NCBI GenBank assembly: GCA_045634305.1
Contig: JAZQZZ010000025.1
Location: 1 to 64,000 of the forward strand
Length of the DNA stretch: 64,000 nt
Direction of reading: 5' to 3'
Source: HGM04593 sp045634305
GTDB lineage: Bacteria > Bacteroidota > Bacteroidia > Bacteroidales > Bacteroidaceae
A model generated the notes under the pieces. It saw only the letters and a program-made list of their open reading frames with translations, was not told the DNA's origin and searched no databases. Below, one piece after another: positions 35,136 to 44,266 of the stretch. Every line of letters begins with the position of its first letter. The stretch's first letter is position 1. Position numbers and translations under genes: made by a program.

Positions 35136-35975
35136 GTGCGCACGATACTGGATATTCTAATCAAGCACAATCACTGGTTCCTTTTCATTTTATTGGAAGG
35201 AATCAGTTTTGTGCTTATTGTCTGTTTCAACAACTACCAGAGCGCAACCATGTTCACATCGACGAACAAGATTGCCGGCAATGTATATTCAGCAATAACC
35301 GATGTGAGGGGGTACTTTGACCTCAAGAACGAGAACAAGGAACTTGTAGAGCATAACACGGAATTACTGAATGAGATTGAAACACTGAAAAACAGACTCA
35401 GACTGCACGAGGACAGCACTGCCATTGCAGGCATTATGCACAACACCAACATACACGATGGTTTCTACTACAACACAGCAAGAGTCGTCAACAGTTCAAC
35501 AAACAAGGTGAATAATTACATCACCATTGACAAAGGCACACTGCAAGGTGTAAAAGACCAGATGGGCGTATTCAACAGCCATGGTGTCATTGGCATCACA
35601 TACACATCGTCAAAAAACTTCACGGTGGTACTGCCACTGCTCAACAGCAAAAGCATAATCAGCTGCAAGGTAAAGGGCAACACACTATGTACACTCAAAT
35701 GGGATGGCAACGACACACGCTATTCATACTTGATTGACTTGCCACGATACGAACTGTTTGCAAAGGGAGACACTGTTGTAACCAGCGGTTTCTCCTCAAT
35801 CTTCCCGGCCGGAATTCCGCTTGGAAAGATTGACAGGCTCGAAGACTCCGCAGACGGCCAGTCCTACCGTGCCCGCGTGGAACTTTTTGTCGATTTTACA
35901 GCAATCGACAACGTTTTTGTCGTAGGCAACGACAATATGAAAGAACAGGAAAAACTTGAACACAGCATAAAATGA
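35136..35975 (+). CDS. mreC: Rod shape-determining protein MreC
   Basis: Bitopic inner-membrane protein linking MreB to PBP2. 279 residues with GTG start 12 nt after mreB. One N-terminal membrane helix (about 13-30, HWFLFILLEGISFVLIVCFN), a coiled coil at 65-95 (NKELVEHNTELLNEIETLKN), then the two-beta-barrel periplasmic domain (YITIDKGTLQGVKDQMGVFN, GVIGITYTSSKNFTVVLPLL). Stop overlaps the mreD start by 4 nt. Confidence 0.93.
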   Translation: MRTILDILIKHNHWFLFILLEGISFVLIVCFNNYQSATMFTSTNKIAGNVYSAITDVRGYFDLKNENKELVEHNTELLNEIETLKNRLRLHEDSTAIAGIMHNTNIHDGFYYNTARVVNSSTNKVNNYITIDKGTLQGVKDQMGVFNSHGVIGITYTSSKNFTVVLPLLNSKSIISCKVKGNTLCTLKWDGNDTRYSYLIDLPRYELFAKGDTVVTSGFSSIFPAGIPLGKIDRLEDSADGQSYRARVELFVDFTAIDNVFVVGNDNMKEQEKLEHSIK

Positions 35976-36475
35976 CAAGCAAGACAATCACACGAATCAG
36001 AAACTTTGTGCTGTTTGCATTGGCACAGGTCATTATATTCAGCCAGATACATCTGTTCGGATATGCCACAGCCTGTGTTTTCCTCATTTTTCTGTTGAAA
36101 CTGCCACGCCATACCACAAAGAACGAGATGATTATATGGGGATTCCTGTTTGGCATCGTCACAGACATGTTCTGCAACACACCCGGCATACACGCTGCGG
36201 CAGCAACAGCAATGGCCTTTGCACGCAACTATATACTTTCCGCCTTTACTCACAAAGGAATCACAGACGACATTATCCCTGGCGTCAGGAGTCTTAAATG
36301 GGGAAGCTATATCATCTACGCAGTTCTGTGCATTGCCGTGTTCTATGCAGTTTTGTTCCCGCTCGAGTTGTTTGCCGTAAGACACTTCACCACCCTGCTC
36401 ATAAGCACAGTGAGCAGTATGGCACTCACAATGCTGTTTGTCATAGTAGCCGAGTTCTTCTCACCAAACAAATGA
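35972..36475 (+). CDS. mreD: Rod shape-determining protein MreD
   Basis: A 167-residue integral membrane protein with about five helices, filling the expected place between mreC and mrdA. Weakly conserved, as MreD usually is: IRNFVLFALAQVIIFSQIHL at the start, IWGFLFGIVTDMFCNTPGIH in the middle (the GxxxD-P/G block of the family). Starts inside the mreC stop and ends 4 nt before mrdA. Confidence 0.85.
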   Translation: MTSKTITRIRNFVLFALAQVIIFSQIHLFGYATACVFLIFLLKLPRHTTKNEMIIWGFLFGIVTDMFCNTPGIHAAAATAMAFARNYILSAFTHKGITDDIIPGVRSLKWGSYIIYAVLCIAVFYAVLFPLELFAVRHFTTLLISTVSSMALTMLFVIVAEFFSPNK

Positions 36476-36479
36476 CAAA

Positions 36480-38324
36480 ATGAAAGACAACAGCTTTGAA
36501 AGCCGCAAATACATATTGTCGGGGTTTGTACTGCTCATTTTCATCACTTATCTGATACAATTGTTCTCCCTGCAGATAAACAATGAGGATTATAAAAACA
36601 AGGCCGACAGCAACGCGTTCTACAAAAAGACATTATATCCGTCGCGCGGACAGATGTATGACCGCAACGGCAAACTGTTGGTCTACAACAAACCGGCATA
36701 CGACATCACTTTCGTTCCACGAGAAATAAAGGAACTTGACACTCTTGAATTCTGCAAGACACTGAATATAACGCTTGAAGAGTTCACTACACGAATGGAA
36801 CGTGTCAAGAACAAGAAACACAACCCCGGATACTCCAATTACACAGAACAGGTGTTCATGACACAGATTCCAATGGAAGACTTCGCAGTTTTTCAGGAGA
36901 AGAACTTCCTGTTCAAGGGTTTCTACATACGCAAAAGATACATAAGACAATATAATTATGGCGTTGCCGGTGTTCTGTTCGGCGACATCGGCGAGGTATC
37001 GCAAAGACATATAGACAAGGATTCATACTACCAGCGCGGTGACTACATCGGGACCCAAGGACTTGAAGCTTCGTACGAAAAACAGTTGCGAGGAGAGAAA
37101 GGAACCGAGATGCTGTTGCGCGACGCCTATGGACGAATACAAGGAAAATACAACGACGGTGCGCTTGACACCGCCGCCGTCCGTGGCAAGAACCTCACCT
37201 TGAGCCTCGACATAGAGCTGCAGATGCTCGGAGAGCGCCTGCTGAAGAACAAGATTGGCAGTATTGTTGCCATTGAGCCCGAAACCGGCGAAATTCTGTG
37301 CATGGTATCATCGCCATCGTACGACCCATCGCTGCTCACCGGTCGCGACCGTGGAAAGAACCACAAGATGCTTTCAAGCGACAAGAGCAAACCGCTGCTG
37401 AACCGTGCCATAATGGGAACGTACCCCCCAGGATCGACATTCAAGACATCACAGGCCGCCATGTTCCTTGAAGAGGGTGTTGTAACTCCACAGACAGCAT
37501 TCCCGTGCAGCATGGGCTTCGTTTTCAACAAATTCAGACTCGGATGCCACGCACACTCGTCACCCACAGCACTCAAAGAGGCCATTGCGACATCATGCAA
37601 CGCCTATTTCTGTTGGGGCTTGCACAAGATGTTCGGTATGAGCAAATATGGCGGCACAAAAGCAGCCATGAACAGATGGCGCGACTATATGGTGTCCATG
37701 GGTTTTGGATATACACTCGGAGTGGACCTGCCTGGCGAAGTACGCGGCATGATACCCAATGCCGAATACTATACCCGACACTACGGAAACTACTGGCGTG
37801 CCGTAACCGTCATAAGCATATCAATTGGACAGGGTGAGGTAACGCTGACCCCACTGCAGATTGCAAATTTGGGTGCTACAATAGCAAACAGGGGCAAATA
37901 CATCACACCTCACATGGTAAAAGAGGTTGAGAACGACACGATAGCAAGCAAATACCTTACTCCACAAAGCACAATGGTAAGCGCTGCATCATACGAGGAG
38001 GTCATCAAAGGTATGCGCCATGCTGTAATTGATGGAACCTGCCGCGCTGCAAATATCCCGGGACTCGATGTATGTGGAAAGACCGGTACTGCCGAGAACA
38101 AAGGAAAAGACCATTCCGTATTCCTTGGCTTTGCACCAATGAACGATCCAAGGATTGCCATTTCGGTTTATGTTGAAAACGGAGGTTTCGGTGCTGAATA
38201 TGGTGTTCCCATTGGAGCATTGATGATGGAGAAGTATTTGACAGGAAACCTCACCGAGGAGAGCGAAAAGAAAGCTGAGACCATCAGCAAGAAGAAGATT
38301 TATTATGGAACGGACGAAAGATAA
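36480..38324 (+). CDS. mrdA: Penicillin-binding protein 2 (elongation transpeptidase)
   Basis: Peptidoglycan transpeptidase of the elongasome. 614 residues: N-terminal membrane anchor (ILSGFVLLIFITYLIQLFSL, about 12-31), dimerisation/pedestal domain with YPSRGQMYDRNGKLLVYNKP, then the transpeptidase domain with SxxK at Ser319 (PPGSTFKTSQ), SCN (ATSCNAYFCW) and KTGTAENKGKDHS. It works with RodA, whose gene overlaps its 3' end by 20 nt. The product is also a target of beta-lactams of the mecillinam type in other bacteria. Confidence 0.95.
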   Translation: MKDNSFESRKYILSGFVLLIFITYLIQLFSLQINNEDYKNKADSNAFYKKTLYPSRGQMYDRNGKLLVYNKPAYDITFVPREIKELDTLEFCKTLNITLEEFTTRMERVKNKKHNPGYSNYTEQVFMTQIPMEDFAVFQEKNFLFKGFYIRKRYIRQYNYGVAGVLFGDIGEVSQRHIDKDSYYQRGDYIGTQGLEASYEKQLRGEKGTEMLLRDAYGRIQGKYNDGALDTAAVRGKNLTLSLDIELQMLGERLLKNKIGSIVAIEPETGEILCMVSSPSYDPSLLTGRDRGKNHKMLSSDKSKPLLNRAIMGTYPPGSTFKTSQAAMFLEEGVVTPQTAFPCSMGFVFNKFRLGCHAHSSPTALKEAIATSCNAYFCWGLHKMFGMSKYGGTKAAMNRWRDYMVSMGFGYTLGVDLPGEVRGMIPNAEYYTRHYGNYWRAVTVISISIGQGEVTLTPLQIANLGATIANRGKYITPHMVKEVENDTIASKYLTPQSTMVSAASYEEVIKGMRHAVIDGTCRAANIPGLDVCGKTGTAENKGKDHSVFLGFAPMNDPRIAISVYVENGGFGAEYGVPIGALMMEKYLTGNLTEESEKKAETISKKKIYYGTDER

Positions 38325-39771
38325 TGTAATAAAACGTATCGACTGGTGGACAGTACTGTTGTTCGCGTTGCTTGCTACCATGGGATGGCTGGCAATATGC
38401 GGCTCTACGCACAGCTACATAGACAATGGTTTTGCCGACTTCTTCAACCAGGGGGAACGTAGCGGCAAACAGGCCATGTGGATGGGAATATCGCTATTTG
38501 CCGGTGTCGTCATGTTATGTATACCCAAGTTGACATACCGCAATCTCTCCGTGATATTATATGCCGGCACCATGCTGCTTGGTATCATAACCATATTCAT
38601 TGCAACAGACATCAAGGGCTCACGCTCATGGATTTCTGCAGGTCCACTAAGGATACAACCAGCGGAATTCATGAAATTTGCCACAGCACTGATGCTTGCG
38701 GCATTCATCGGGCGCAGGGATTTCAAGATGAACAACAACAGTGATTTCCTGAAGTGTGTGGGCATTATCCTGTTACCGATGCTCATAATCATAGCCCAAA
38801 AAGAGACCGGCAGTGCATTGGTATATCTGGCTCTTTTCCTCGTACTCTACCGAGAAGGGATGACCGGAATTTTCCTGCTCACAGCTGTCAGCGCAATCAT
38901 ATACTTTGTTGTGGGTATAAAGTATGGAGGCGAAACGATGTCAAAACTACCGGTGAGCATAGGGCAATATGCAACAAGTGTCATCATACAGATAATATCC
39001 ATCGCTACCGTAAAGTTATGGTGCAAGAGCAGCAAAACGTTCCTGGTGCTATTTACTACAAACCTGACCGTGACATTATGCTCATACTGGGTTGCGGTAT
39101 ATCTTGTAGAATTCAACATAATGATAACACAATATTTGCTTATGGCATTCAATATTGTGTATCTGCTCATTCAAATAAGACTGCGCAAGGAAAAAAAGAA
39201 TCTGTGGGTAGCACTTTACATAATCGGCGCCATAGCCTTCAATTACTCCTGCAGCTATGTCATGCACAACGTGTTGAAACCGCATCAAAAAATCAGGATC
39301 GAAGTCCTGTTGGGACTGAAAGAAGACCTTAATGGTGCAGGCTACAACGTACACCAGTCAAAAATCGCTATCGGTTCCGGAGGCGCGTTCGGCAAAGGAT
39401 TCCTAAACGGAACACAGACAAAACTCAACTATGTCCCCGAGCAGGATACGGATTTTATATTCTGCACCATTGGTGAAGAGCAGGGCTTTTCTGGCTCAGT
39501 CTTTGTCCTGACAATTTTCGTAATATTCATTTTAAGAATCATGCACCTTGCCGAACGGCAGAACGACCGTTTTGGCAGGGCATATGGATATGCCATAGCA
39601 TCAATCTTTTTCCTACACTTCACGATCAATATAGGTATGGTGCTCGGGCTTGTTCCTGTAATCGGCATCCCACTGCCGTTCTTCAGCTATGGCGGCTCTT
39701 CCTTTCTGGGATTCACAATTCTGCTATCGATATTCCTGCGTATTGACGCAGACAGGGAAATGAAAATGTAA
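38305..39771 (+). CDS. rodA: Rod shape-determining protein RodA (SEDS glycosyltransferase)
   Basis: Polymerises glycan strands from lipid II together with PBP2. 488 residues and about 12 membrane segments. SEDS marks: GSRSWISAGPLRIQPAEFMK, the Lys/Glu stretch AQKETGSALVYLALFLVLYR, VPEQDTDFIFCTIGEEQGFS and GIPLPFFSYGGSSFLGFTIL near the end. It is longer than the roughly 370-420 residues of many RodA proteins: an extra segment with several helices (about 215-305) sits between the first and second halves, which I believe is common in Bacteroidota. Start overlaps mrdA. Confidence 0.93.
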   Translation: MERTKDNVIKRIDWWTVLLFALLATMGWLAICGSTHSYIDNGFADFFNQGERSGKQAMWMGISLFAGVVMLCIPKLTYRNLSVILYAGTMLLGIITIFIATDIKGSRSWISAGPLRIQPAEFMKFATALMLAAFIGRRDFKMNNNSDFLKCVGIILLPMLIIIAQKETGSALVYLALFLVLYREGMTGIFLLTAVSAIIYFVVGIKYGGETMSKLPVSIGQYATSVIIQIISIATVKLWCKSSKTFLVLFTTNLTVTLCSYWVAVYLVEFNIMITQYLLMAFNIVYLLIQIRLRKEKKNLWVALYIIGAIAFNYSCSYVMHNVLKPHQKIRIEVLLGLKEDLNGAGYNVHQSKIAIGSGGAFGKGFLNGTQTKLNYVPEQDTDFIFCTIGEEQGFSGSVFVLTIFVIFILRIMHLAERQNDRFGRAYGYAIASIFFLHFTINIGMVLGLVPVIGIPLPFFSYGGSSFLGFTILLSIFLRIDADREMKM

Positions 39772-39780
39772 AAAACATAA

Positions 39781-40290
39781 TCATTCGATTACAGTAAGCT
39801 TCACGCCAACATCAAAGATATTCTGCAAAGGGTCTTCATCCATCAAATGAGACACTTTAAGCACAAGCGTGTCGGCGCATGAGGCCGGCAATTGGATTGT
39901 CTGACTTTGATTCTGATAGATAGAACCGGCCGTGCGGCCCTGACGGCGTCCACGATCATCATATACCGGGCAACAAAGCGTATCCGACGATAGCAAAAGA
40001 GTGTCGCTCCTGAACGATTGCACAAGCACAAACAAGTTCCTGTACCCATAACCGGCACCATAACGCACATTAAGCGTCATTGCAACAGGTTTCGAGCCTC
40101 TGGATGAAGACGACGCTGCATTACCCTCATAGACAAAGGATAGAGTATCAGCAGAAGACCATCCTGCACCGTCTATCTGTTCAAAACGATGATAGACGGT
40201 ACCATCACATGATACAAGCAGCAGAACTGCAAGCAACACCAGCTTAATCCTGGGAAGAACCACCCTTGTTCTTGTCGTCTCTCTTGCCAT
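39781..40290 (-). CDS. gldH: Gliding motility-type lipoprotein GldH
   Basis: A 169-residue lipoprotein of the GldH family, needed for gliding in Flavobacterium but also present in non-gliding Bacteroidales with unclear role. The ATG at 40290 is chosen because AGGAGAGGAA lies immediately before it and because it places a basic head before the hydrophobic LVLLAVLLLVSC lipobox. The mature part begins DGTVYHRFEQIDGAGWSSAD, contains the beta strand block PVAMTLNVRYGAGYGYRNLF, and ends DPLQNIFDVGVKLTVIE, all as in GldH. The start lies within the end of ricT (47-nt overlap). Confidence 0.85.
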   Translation of the reverse strand: MARETTRTRVVLPRIKLVLLAVLLLVSCDGTVYHRFEQIDGAGWSSADTLSFVYEGNAASSSSRGSKPVAMTLNVRYGAGYGYRNLFVLVQSFRSDTLLLSSDTLCCPVYDDRGRRQGRTAGSIYQNQSQTIQLPASCADTLVLKVSHLMDEDPLQNIFDVGVKLTVIE

Positions 40291-41410
40291 TTCCTCTCCT
40301 TGAATCGTGACGGTTGCCACCACTCTTGCGGCGTTTCTTATTAGCACGCTGGACAGAGTCGAAGCGATTGATATTCTCCTGCTCCAACAAATCTATAGGA
40401 CGCCTTGGTTCCTTTGACGAGTCATTGTCAAGACTCTCGGGTCGCTCGCCACGCTTGTTCATCTCAATCACGGCAAACGCCCTGCGACTGGTAATAGTGA
40501 CAAGATTCGCAGGGATATGCTTGTCGGTAGAATATGTTATTTCGCCACGCAGGATATCGCATTTGAAGAAATAGTACGTTCCATCCTTAGTCTCAAGTTC
40601 GACATCGCGTTGCGGCAATCTCTTGGATGCCTCGACATAGGCATCGACCTCGTAATTGAGACAGCATTTGAGCTTCGCACACTGTCCTGCAAGTTTCTGC
40701 GGATTGAGCGATACATCCTGGAAGCGGGCAGCCGAAGTAGAGACAGAAACAAAGTTTGTCGTAAAAGTTGCACAACACAACTCCCTTCCACAAGGCCCGA
40801 TTCCACCAATGCGACCGGCCTCCTGACGGGCACCAATCTGTTTCATCTCAATCTTCACCTTGAAGACATCGGCAAGCACTTTGATGAGTTGACGGAAATC
40901 GACACGGTTATCGGCAATATAATAGAATATCGCCTTCAGGCCATCGCCTTGATACTCCACGTCACCAATCTTCATATCAAGATTGAGATCTTTGGCAATC
41001 TGACGCGAGCGTATCATAGTATCGTGCTCACGAGCTTTAGCCTCTTCATACTTCTCCATATCCACAGGACGTACCTTGCGGTACACACGTTTGAACTCGC
41101 TATCGGGTGTAAGACGAGTCTTCTTCAACTGCAGCAACACCAGACGGCCGGTCATGGTAACCTTTCCGATGTCGTGTCCCGGACTGGCCTCAACAGCCAC
41201 CACATCACCTTTCTGCAAAGGAATCTTATTGCTGTTTCTGTAATATCCCTTACGCGTATTCTTGAACTGCACCTCCACAATGTCGGTATACTCCTCGTTG
41301 CCCGGAACGGCAGCAAGCCAGTCGAAAGTGTTGAGTGGAGCATCCATCCTGCCACAGCCTTTGCAGCAGATACCGGCACAGCCATTATTCTCTTTATATC
41401 TTTTTTCCAT
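40244..41410 (-). CDS. ricT: PSP1 / RicT family protein
   Basis: A 388-residue PSP1-domain protein. In Bacillus, RicT (YaaT) forms a cysteine-bound iron-sulfur complex with RicA and RicF that acts in RNA processing and sporulation; its role in Bacteroidota is not established. Seen: N-terminal cluster CAGICCKGCG, PSP1 core (IVEVQFKNTRKGYYRNSNKI, GDVVAVEASPGHDIGKV), RIGGIGPCGRELCCATF and LAGQCAKLKCCLNYE. The last 55 residues are a basic, low-complexity tail (NKKRRKSGGNRHDSRRGNGK), part of which overlaps the gldH start. Followed directly by gldH, preceded by holB after 0 nt. Confidence 0.9.
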   Translation of the reverse strand: MEKRYKENNGCAGICCKGCGRMDAPLNTFDWLAAVPGNEEYTDIVEVQFKNTRKGYYRNSNKIPLQKGDVVAVEASPGHDIGKVTMTGRLVLLQLKKTRLTPDSEFKRVYRKVRPVDMEKYEEAKAREHDTMIRSRQIAKDLNLDMKIGDVEYQGDGLKAIFYYIADNRVDFRQLIKVLADVFKVKIEMKQIGARQEAGRIGGIGPCGRELCCATFTTNFVSVSTSAARFQDVSLNPQKLAGQCAKLKCCLNYEVDAYVEASKRLPQRDVELETKDGTYYFFKCDILRGEITYSTDKHIPANLVTITSRRAFAVIEMNKRGERPESLDNDSSKEPRRPIDLLEQENINRFDSVQRANKKRRKSGGNRHDSRRGNGKRDDKNKGGSSQD

Positions 41411-42550
41411 TTATCTGTTTTTTATCCAAACAATCATCCTCAACGACATATCGAAGAAGACCATTTTTGCATTAACATTCTGTTCTATGTGTCTTTGAGC
41501 CTCGGAAAGTTCATCCATTATTCCAAAAATGTTGCGTTCGTTGACAAAGGGCGAGAACCTCACTGAGAAATTACGCTCTGCCCGCGACATATAAAGCATC
41601 TCATCTTCCCTGAAGTTCATGATGAAATTCTCGCGTATCATGCGCTGGCAATAGTCGAGCAGACGTTTCTGCCTTTCGCGTCCCATTGCAGCCACCTGCT
41701 CGCTCCACGCTTTCATATCGCGTATATTGCGCGCATACGCGACACGCATGAGCTGCATGAAAAGGTCAAGATACAACGCTTTCTCCTCACTCACCGACAA
41801 CTGCTCCTCGGCCTTTTCCCAGTTTCCGGCGCTCTGTTGCGCAACAGCCTTGGCATCATCAAACGCCAGGCCATAACGCGACATCAGTGCATTTTCAATA
41901 TCAGCAAGTGCTATGCGAGGAACATCCACGCGCTGTGTGCGGCTCAAAATCGTCGAGATTATCTTGTCGGGTTCCTCCGACACAAGAAGAAACAATGTCT
42001 TGTGCGGTGGTTCCTCGATAATCTTGAGCAATTTGTTCGAACCGGCCTCTTTCATTTTCTCGGGTAACCATATGATGACAACCTTCCAACCGCCTTCGCG
42101 TGACTGCATCGATAGCTTATGCAGAATCTCACCACTCTCACGCTCATAAATCATAGGTTGTTGGTTCTCTACATCAAGTTTCGCCAACCAATCGTCATAA
42201 CTGAAATATGGATTCTTCAGGAGCAATTCACGCCACTCGGCAATATAATCGTCACTAACCGGTGCACTGTCGCTTGAACTGTTCTTTTTCTTCTTTACAG
42301 GAAAAACAAAGTGTAGGTCGCTATGGATATATTTGCCCAGTTTTACACAAGCCGGGCAAGCGCCACAGGCATCACCATTACCGCTACCGCACAGAAGATA
42401 GTTTGCAAGCGCAATAGCAATGGGTAACTTACCGTTGCCTTGCGGGCCACTGATGAGCAGTGCGTGCGCGAGTTTATTCTCGTCCACGCTACGACGCAAT
42501 CTGTCAATGATTGCCCCCTGGCCTATTATATCTTTAAAGAAAACTCCCAT
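41411..42550 (-). CDS. holB: DNA polymerase III subunit delta'
   Basis: Clamp-loader subunit. 379 residues: start MGVFFKDIIGQGAIIDRLRR, Walker A-like LISGPQGNGKLPIAIALANY, zinc module of four cysteines in CGSGNGDACGACPACVKLGK, and EEPPHKTLFLLVSEEPDKII followed by SRTQRVDVP, the sensor 1/arginine-finger stretch SRT-Q. The start overlaps the metF stop by 1 nt (TGATG) and the gene is followed by ricT, with no gap. The holB-ricT-gldH order is familiar in Bacteroidales. Confidence 0.93.
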   Translation of the reverse strand: MGVFFKDIIGQGAIIDRLRRSVDENKLAHALLISGPQGNGKLPIAIALANYLLCGSGNGDACGACPACVKLGKYIHSDLHFVFPVKKKKNSSSDSAPVSDDYIAEWRELLLKNPYFSYDDWLAKLDVENQQPMIYERESGEILHKLSMQSREGGWKVVIIWLPEKMKEAGSNKLLKIIEEPPHKTLFLLVSEEPDKIISTILSRTQRVDVPRIALADIENALMSRYGLAFDDAKAVAQQSAGNWEKAEEQLSVSEEKALYLDLFMQLMRVAYARNIRDMKAWSEQVAAMGRERQKRLLDYCQRMIRENFIMNFREDEMLYMSRAERNFSVRFSPFVNERNIFGIMDELSEAQRHIEQNVNAKMVFFDMSLRMIVWIKNR

Positions 42551-43503
42551 CAGTATATCGCTTTAGCTATGTTATATACGCTATCAAATGCATTCAAGGT
42601 GTAGAAGTGCAGGCTTGGTACACCATGCTCAACAAGTTCTTTACACTGTTGTATTCCCCATTCGCAACCAACCTGCGCCACAGCCGCATCGTCCTTGCAC
42701 TTCTGCAGTTCGCCGACCAGTTCCGACGGTAAATCGACACGGAAAGTCTTTGGCAATACATTCATTTGCGAGAGGCGATGTATTGGCTTTATTCCGGGAA
42801 TTATAGGTATATTTATACCCATACCCCTTGCCTTTTCAACAAAAGCAAAATATTTGCTGTTGTCAAAGAACATCTGTGTCACGGCATATGCAGCACCCTC
42901 GTCAGCCTTCCGCTTCAACACGGCAAGGTCACTATCCATATTCGGAGCCTCTTCATGTTTTTCGGGATAACATGCCACTCCATACGAGAATGGAGTACCC
43001 GGTTCTTTAATTGGCGTTCCATCGACAAAGAAACCTTCATTGAAACGGTTCACTTGATGTTGCAGGTCTATAGCATATCTGTTGCCACACTTTGCCGGAG
43101 CTGTATTTGCATCTCCTTTACATTTGTCACCTTGCAGTACAAGAATATCTGTTATCCCCGAGAGCTGCAGGTCTATAAGAGCATATTCAGTATCCTCAAG
43201 TGTATATCCGTTGCACAGGATATGTGGAACGACAGGAATGCCATAACGATGATGTATGGCAGTTGCAACAGCAACCGTTCCCGGGCGGCGACGTATTGAA
43301 GCAAGCCTGTAGGTGCCATCGCCAAGGCTCCGGTAAACAGGTTCACTATGATGGGTGGTTATATTGATATAACCGGGGTTGAATTCCATCAGGCGGTCAA
43401 TATTCCCAAAAAGTTTGCCGGTGCCCACACCTTTCAAAGGTGGCAGCACCTCGAACGAGAAAGCCGTTTCTGATGATGAATTTATATAATCGATTACTCG
43501 CAT
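42550..43503 (-). CDS. metF: Methylenetetrahydrofolate reductase
   Basis: Flavoprotein reducing 5,10-methylene-THF to 5-methyl-THF for methionine synthesis. The start MRVIDYINSSSETAFSFEVL (317 residues) fits homologues; a farther upstream frame adds 21 residues with no family likeness. Features: FSFEVLPPLKGVGTGKLFGN, YINITTHHSE, HILCNGYTLEDTEYALIDLQ, DILVLQGDKCKGD, AVTQMFFDNSKYFAFVEKAR and IIPGIKPIHRLSQ. Downstream holB overlaps its stop. Confidence 0.95.
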   Translation of the reverse strand: MRVIDYINSSSETAFSFEVLPPLKGVGTGKLFGNIDRLMEFNPGYINITTHHSEPVYRSLGDGTYRLASIRRRPGTVAVATAIHHRYGIPVVPHILCNGYTLEDTEYALIDLQLSGITDILVLQGDKCKGDANTAPAKCGNRYAIDLQHQVNRFNEGFFVDGTPIKEPGTPFSYGVACYPEKHEEAPNMDSDLAVLKRKADEGAAYAVTQMFFDNSKYFAFVEKARGMGINIPIIPGIKPIHRLSQMNVLPKTFRVDLPSELVGELQKCKDDAAVAQVGCEWGIQQCKELVEHGVPSLHFYTLNAFDSVYNIAKAIY

Positions 43504-43626
43504 GTCTATTTTACAATCACAAGGATAAAATCCCTTAATATTGAACCGATGACCTCTTAAACACAATTACAAAGATAATGTCTGGAGTCTGGAGTTCAAA
43601 ATAAGTTGAACTCTTTTTGGTTATTT

Positions 43627-44259
43627 TCACCGGGCACAAAACTCGTTACAAACACTATCACGCAACACCAAAAGCCCTTCGGGACCCATATTGAACAGCA
43701 AATCCACAATACTCAAAGCCGGCAAAAACCCGTTGCGACCGGCAAAAACCTGATAATAAGACTTCAGTGCAATGCAATCAACACTTCCCAAAGCTTTAGG
43801 CTCTGCAATGCGGCGCAAATCAACATAATCACCTGCAACCTCATCCGAAAAGAGTTTCACCCTCCTTTCAAGCCCCAGTAACTCACAGACAACCGCATGC
43901 AGACGCAGATTGAAATCTAGCAGAAAACCGTCGCGTTCCTCGTAAAAATGCGCAAAGTCGTCGGCATAATAATCGAAAAAAGGACTCTTGCGATAGGCGC
44001 TCACCATGGCATTCCAATGCTGGTGACGCCAATTGCCGTGCTCACTTATACGCACATCGCGCATTGCCACCTTTGCGCCATCGTGCACAACAGGTATTGT
44101 CAACACCTGCGCGCCATTCTCCGTTGCTATCACTGCACGGTTGCGGTAAGTCTGCTTTACGAAAGGGGAAACATCGTCCACCACAAAAGTGTCTGCCGCG
44201 TATAACTGCGCATAAAGAGGCACAGGAGGCAAATATAGAGGATGGGTCAAAACTTTCAT
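43627..44259 (-). CDS. WbqC family protein
   Basis: A 210-residue WbqC-like protein. Members occur in O-antigen clusters and in core Bacteroidales loci; the reaction is unknown, though an acyl- or aminotransfer role in glycan synthesis has been suggested for relatives. Seen: TYRNRAVIATENGAQVLTIP, HGNWRHQHWNAMVSAYRKSP, FFDYYADDFAHFYEERDGFL and YYQVFAGRNGFLPALSIVDL followed by LLFNMGPEG, all typical of the family. Lies 8 nt after lepB on the same strand. Confidence 0.85.
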   Translation of the reverse strand: MKVLTHPLYLPPVPLYAQLYAADTFVVDDVSPFVKQTYRNRAVIATENGAQVLTIPVVHDGAKVAMRDVRISEHGNWRHQHWNAMVSAYRKSPFFDYYADDFAHFYEERDGFLLDFNLRLHAVVCELLGLERRVKLFSDEVAGDYVDLRRIAEPKALGSVDCIALKSYYQVFAGRNGFLPALSIVDLLFNMGPEGLLVLRDSVCNEFCAR

Positions 44260-44266
44260 TGCCGAA

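Noticed and set aside
40517..41566. 349-codon open frame on the plus strand opposite ricT and holB
   Set aside because: Antisense shadow; the minus-strand products have clear family motifs and this translation resembles nothing.
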